NCBI GenBank assembly: GCA_900771305.1
Contig: CAAGNL010000349.1
Coordinates: forward strand, 1 to 8,145
DNA from: Kiritimatiellia bacterium
GTDB lineage: Bacteria; Verrucomicrobiota; Kiritimatiellia; RFP12; UBA1067
Reading direction: 5' to 3'
Length of the DNA: 8,145 bases
Position 1 is the stretch's first letter. The number at the start of each line of letters is the position of its first letter. Both the position numbers and the translations under genes were made by a program. The notes below the pieces were generated by a model that was not told the DNA's origin, searched no databases, and saw only the letters and a program-made list of their open reading frames with translations. Shown piece by piece: positions 7,049 to 8,145 of the stretch.

Positions 7049-7098
7049 GCCTATGATATCAAAACGCCGCCAATGGCGCAATGGTTCAGGCATGCCAA

Positions 7099-7164
7099 CA
7101 CGGATTACAAATGTCCACGGCGGCTCGGCGCAGCCGAGACGCGCGGGGGCATTTGTAATCCGTG
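7099..7164. repeat. 66-bp two-tier palindrome (REP/MITE-like)
   Basis: A perfect 15-bp inverted repeat, CACGGATTACAAATG (7099-7113) and CATTTGTAATCCGTG (7150-7164), encloses 36 bp. Inside it is a second perfect hairpin, CTCGGC-GCA-GCCGAG (7124-7138). After the outer arms, further partial pairing continues inward (CC with GG, CG with CG). The outer arms are AT-richer than the GC-rich core, which is unlike a simple terminator, and no T-tract follows. It sits between the divergent eboB and lipoprotein genes, just upstream of the lipoprotein -35. It resembles REP/RAYT-type or MITE-type interspersed palindromes; copy number elsewhere cannot be seen from this window. Confidence 0.75.
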
Positions 7165-7183
7165 GGTGAGTCCCCCCCATGAT

Positions 7184-7213
7184 TTGCCAACTGCCGCGGC
7201 GTTCTGCTATAAT
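7184..7213 (+). promoter_or_regulatory. Extended -10 sigma70 promoter of the lipoprotein gene
   Basis: TTGCCA (7184-7189) and a perfect TATAAT (7208-7213) are separated by 18 bases, with TGC immediately before the -10 as an extended element. Transcription would start near 7220, giving a leader of about 67 nt before the ATG at 7287. This is the strongest promoter in the window. Confidence 0.8.
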
Positions 7214-7272
7214 CATGCCGCTTTCAGGGCAAGTGTCCCGATTGACGTTCAGACAAGACAAAGCGAACAGAC

Positions 7273-7279
7273 AAAGGAG
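7273..7279 (+). promoter_or_regulatory. Shine-Dalgarno of the lipoprotein gene
   Basis: AAAGGAG ends seven bases before the ATG at 7287. This near-perfect site selects that start over any other in the frame. Confidence 0.85.
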
Positions 7280-7286
7280 ATAACGA

Positions 7287-7772
7287 ATGAAGAAGATCAT
7301 GATGGCGGCGTCAGTTGCCGCCCTGGCCTGCGGGTGTGTCTCTGTCAACAAGAACGACGGCGGCAACTCGTGCCTCAAGCCGTGCCCGATCAAGGATCGC
7401 GTGCACATCAAGTACGAAGTCGGCAAGGACCGCGTGCAGGCCTCCGACCAGCTGAACTGCCTCTTTGGCTGGATCTGCTGGGGTTCGACGGCGCACATCG
7501 CCGACCAGGGCGAGTTCGGGTTCGGCGCCCAGGCGAAGGCCAAGAACGGCGCGTACGCGAACGCATGTGACGCGGCGAAGTGCGACTCCATCGCGGCAGC
7601 TCGCTACACGATCGAGACGGAGGACTACTTCGTCTTCAAGAAGGTGAAGGCGGAAGTCTCCGGCTACCCGGTCAAGGTCATCGGCACGGAGGTCGTCGAC
7701 GGCCTCAAGTTCCCGGCGCCGTGCCCGGCGCCGACGCGGGCGCCGAAGGCCGGATTCCTCCCGTTCTTCTAA
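7287..7772 (+). CDS. Small Cys-rich lipoprotein of unknown function
   Basis: A 161-residue protein with a short lipoprotein signal: MKKIMM, a hydrophobic stretch AASVAALA, and ACGC. The most likely lipidated residue is C17 (Gly at -1); C15 is an alternative. The mature part contains further cysteines in three spaced pairs, C29/C33 (CLKPC), C58/C64 (CLFGWIC) and C94/C99 (CDAAKC), plus C146, which suggests disulfides or metal binding in the periplasm or at the outer membrane. The segment AKAKNGAYANACDAAKCDSI followed by beta-rich YTIETEDYFVFKKVKAEVSG faintly recalls TRL-type small lipoproteins, but I do not assign it to that family. The end is Pro/Ala-rich (PAPCPAPTRAP). It is a stand-alone transcription unit with its own strong promoter, ribosome site and terminator, divergent from the ebo operon. 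Function unknown. Confidence 0.88.
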   Translation: MKKIMMAASVAALACGCVSVNKNDGGNSCLKPCPIKDRVHIKYEVGKDRVQASDQLNCLFGWICWGSTAHIADQGEFGFGAQAKAKNGAYANACDAAKCDSIAAARYTIETEDYFVFKKVKAEVSGYPVKVIGTEVVDGLKFPAPCPAPTRAPKAGFLPFF

Positions 7773-8035
7773 GCGGCAGCTGAACGCAGTCGAGGCCCCG
7801 GGGCTCGCTCACGAGTCCCGGGCCTCGCGTTTTCCCTGGCCACCAGGCCCACCTCGGCCGCGAGGCCGAAGAGGCACGCCGTCTCGGACGCGCTCGCGGA
7901 CCGCTGGCACGTCACGAATCTGCCCGCCACGCGCACGACACGCTTCCAGATCTCCGGCGGCGCGTTCCTCTGCACCGTCCCGCCGCCCAGCACGCTCCTC
8001 CTCGTGCGGTAGAGGAGGGGCGGGCGGCCCGACAC
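7769..8035 (-). CDS. Doubtful minus-strand ORF of 88 codons
   Basis: This frame starts at GTG 8035 and encodes a compact, ordinary-looking stretch (VLGGGTVQRNAPPEIWKR, then FVTCQRSASASETACLFGLA). It then reads straight through the terminator hairpin and ends against the lipoprotein stop codon. Third positions are GC-rich, as in real genes here, but there is no clear ribosome site, the frame begins in the tandem repeat, and I do not recognise the product. It may be the remnant 3' end of a gene, a coding-like intergenic repeat, or chance in GC-rich DNA. Confidence 0.25.
   Translation of the reverse strand: MSGRPPLLYRTRRSVLGGGTVQRNAPPEIWKRVVRVAGRFVTCQRSASASETACLFGLAAEVGLVARENARPGTRERAPGPRLRSAAA
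7791..7833 (+). terminator. Intrinsic terminator of the lipoprotein gene
   Basis: A GC-rich hairpin of about 16 bp has its left arm at 7791-7807 (CGAGGCCCCGGGGCTCG), loop CTCA, and right arm at 7812-7827 (CGAGTCCCGGGCCTCG), with one bulge and one wobble. It is followed by CGTTTT (7828-7833). It lies 18 bp after the stop codon. The T-tract is short, but the stem is very stable. Confidence 0.85.
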
Positions 8036-8145
8036 GGCCCGGCGCGCGATGTACCCGCGCCGCCTCGGCGCGTGGCGTCCGAGCGGGCCCCGACACGGCC
8101 CGGCGCGCGAAGTACCCGCGCCGCCTCGGCGCGTGGCGTCCGAAC
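8028..8145. repeat. 61-bp GC-rich tandem repeat, at least two units
   Basis: Unit one (8028-8084) and unit two (8089-8145) match over 57 bases with two differences (T8050/A8111 and G8083/A8144), giving a 61-bp period. Each unit carries the stem-loop CGCGCC-GCCTC-GGCGCG. The array continues to the window edge, so the true copy number is not visible. Sixty-one is not a multiple of three, so it is not an in-frame protein repeat. The nearly contiguous units leave no room for CRISPR spacers. Confidence 0.8.

Larger units (their letters stand above)
7773..8145. other. 373-bp right-edge region without a confident gene
   Basis: It holds the intrinsic terminator of the lipoprotein gene (7791-7833), a doubtful minus-strand ORF (7769-8035), and a GC-rich 61-bp tandem repeat from 8028 to the edge. 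Plus-strand reading shows nothing coding. Confidence 0.7.

Noticed and set aside
7053..7081. Possible eboB promoter TTGCGC-N17-TATCAT on the minus strand
   Set aside because: Transcription would start within or after the Shine-Dalgarno (about 7046), leaving no usable leader, and the -35 is weak. The true eboB promoter is not clear to me.
7060..7100. tRNA-like fragment around GGTTCAGGC
   Set aside because: There is no acceptor, D-arm or anticodon arm pairing around it.
6405..7169. A 254-codon plus-strand ORF antisense to eboB
   Set aside because: eboB has a complete TatD active site and a ribosome site; the plus frame has neither and crosses the palindrome.
8028..8145. CRISPR array
   Set aside because: The repeats are 57 bases of a 61-bp period with only four bases between copies, so there is no spacer, and no cas gene is in the window.

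Overview
The window looks like part of a GC-rich, Gram-negative bacterial chromosome, probably from the PVC group (Kiritimatiellota/Verrucomicrobia-like). That lineage call is an inference. It rests on a giant secreted protein combining autotransporter-type repeats with LamG-like folds, a Cys-rich lipoprotein, and GC-rich intergenic repeats. There is no rRNA or other phylogenetic marker in the window.

Layout. (1) Bases 1-3485, minus strand: the N-terminal ~1,160 codons of a very large secreted surface protein with a signal peptide, passenger-type beta repeats and two LamG/concanavalin-A-like regions. Its frame is broken once, at a run of eight G (2550-2557, minus strand), and it runs off the left edge. 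(2) Bases 3486-3923: a 438-bp non-coding stretch. It holds a good sigma70-type promoter pointing at the surface-protein gene and, between that promoter and the start codon, the 3' end (domains V and VI) of a group II intron with no reverse transcriptase. It also has short direct repeats and a hairpin behind the next operon. (3) Bases 3924-7034, minus strand: a tight three-gene operon in the order eboB (TatD-like hydrolase), eboE (xylose-isomerase-like TIM barrel), eboD (3-dehydroquinate-synthase-like). (4) Bases 7035-7286: a divergent intergenic region with a 66-bp two-tier palindrome and a textbook extended -10 promoter. (5) Bases 7287-7772, plus strand: a small Cys-rich lipoprotein followed by a strong intrinsic terminator. 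(6) Bases 7834-8145: GC-rich sequence with a doubtful minus-strand ORF and a 61-bp tandem repeat running off the right edge.

How the genes work together. The ebo genes belong to a conserved set (eboA-F) known from cyanobacteria, Pseudomonas, Bacteroidetes and eustigmatophyte plastids/endosymbionts. In cyanobacteria it is needed to move a scytonemin precursor to the periplasm. Only the three soluble-enzyme-like members B, E and D are here, in the order B-E-D. The UbiA-like membrane protein EboC, EboA and EboF are absent from the window, and both flanks of the operon are occupied by unrelated genes. This is the most interesting system in the window: an apparently reduced ebo pathway of unknown product. 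The surface protein and the lipoprotein have their own promoters and show no evident functional link to it.
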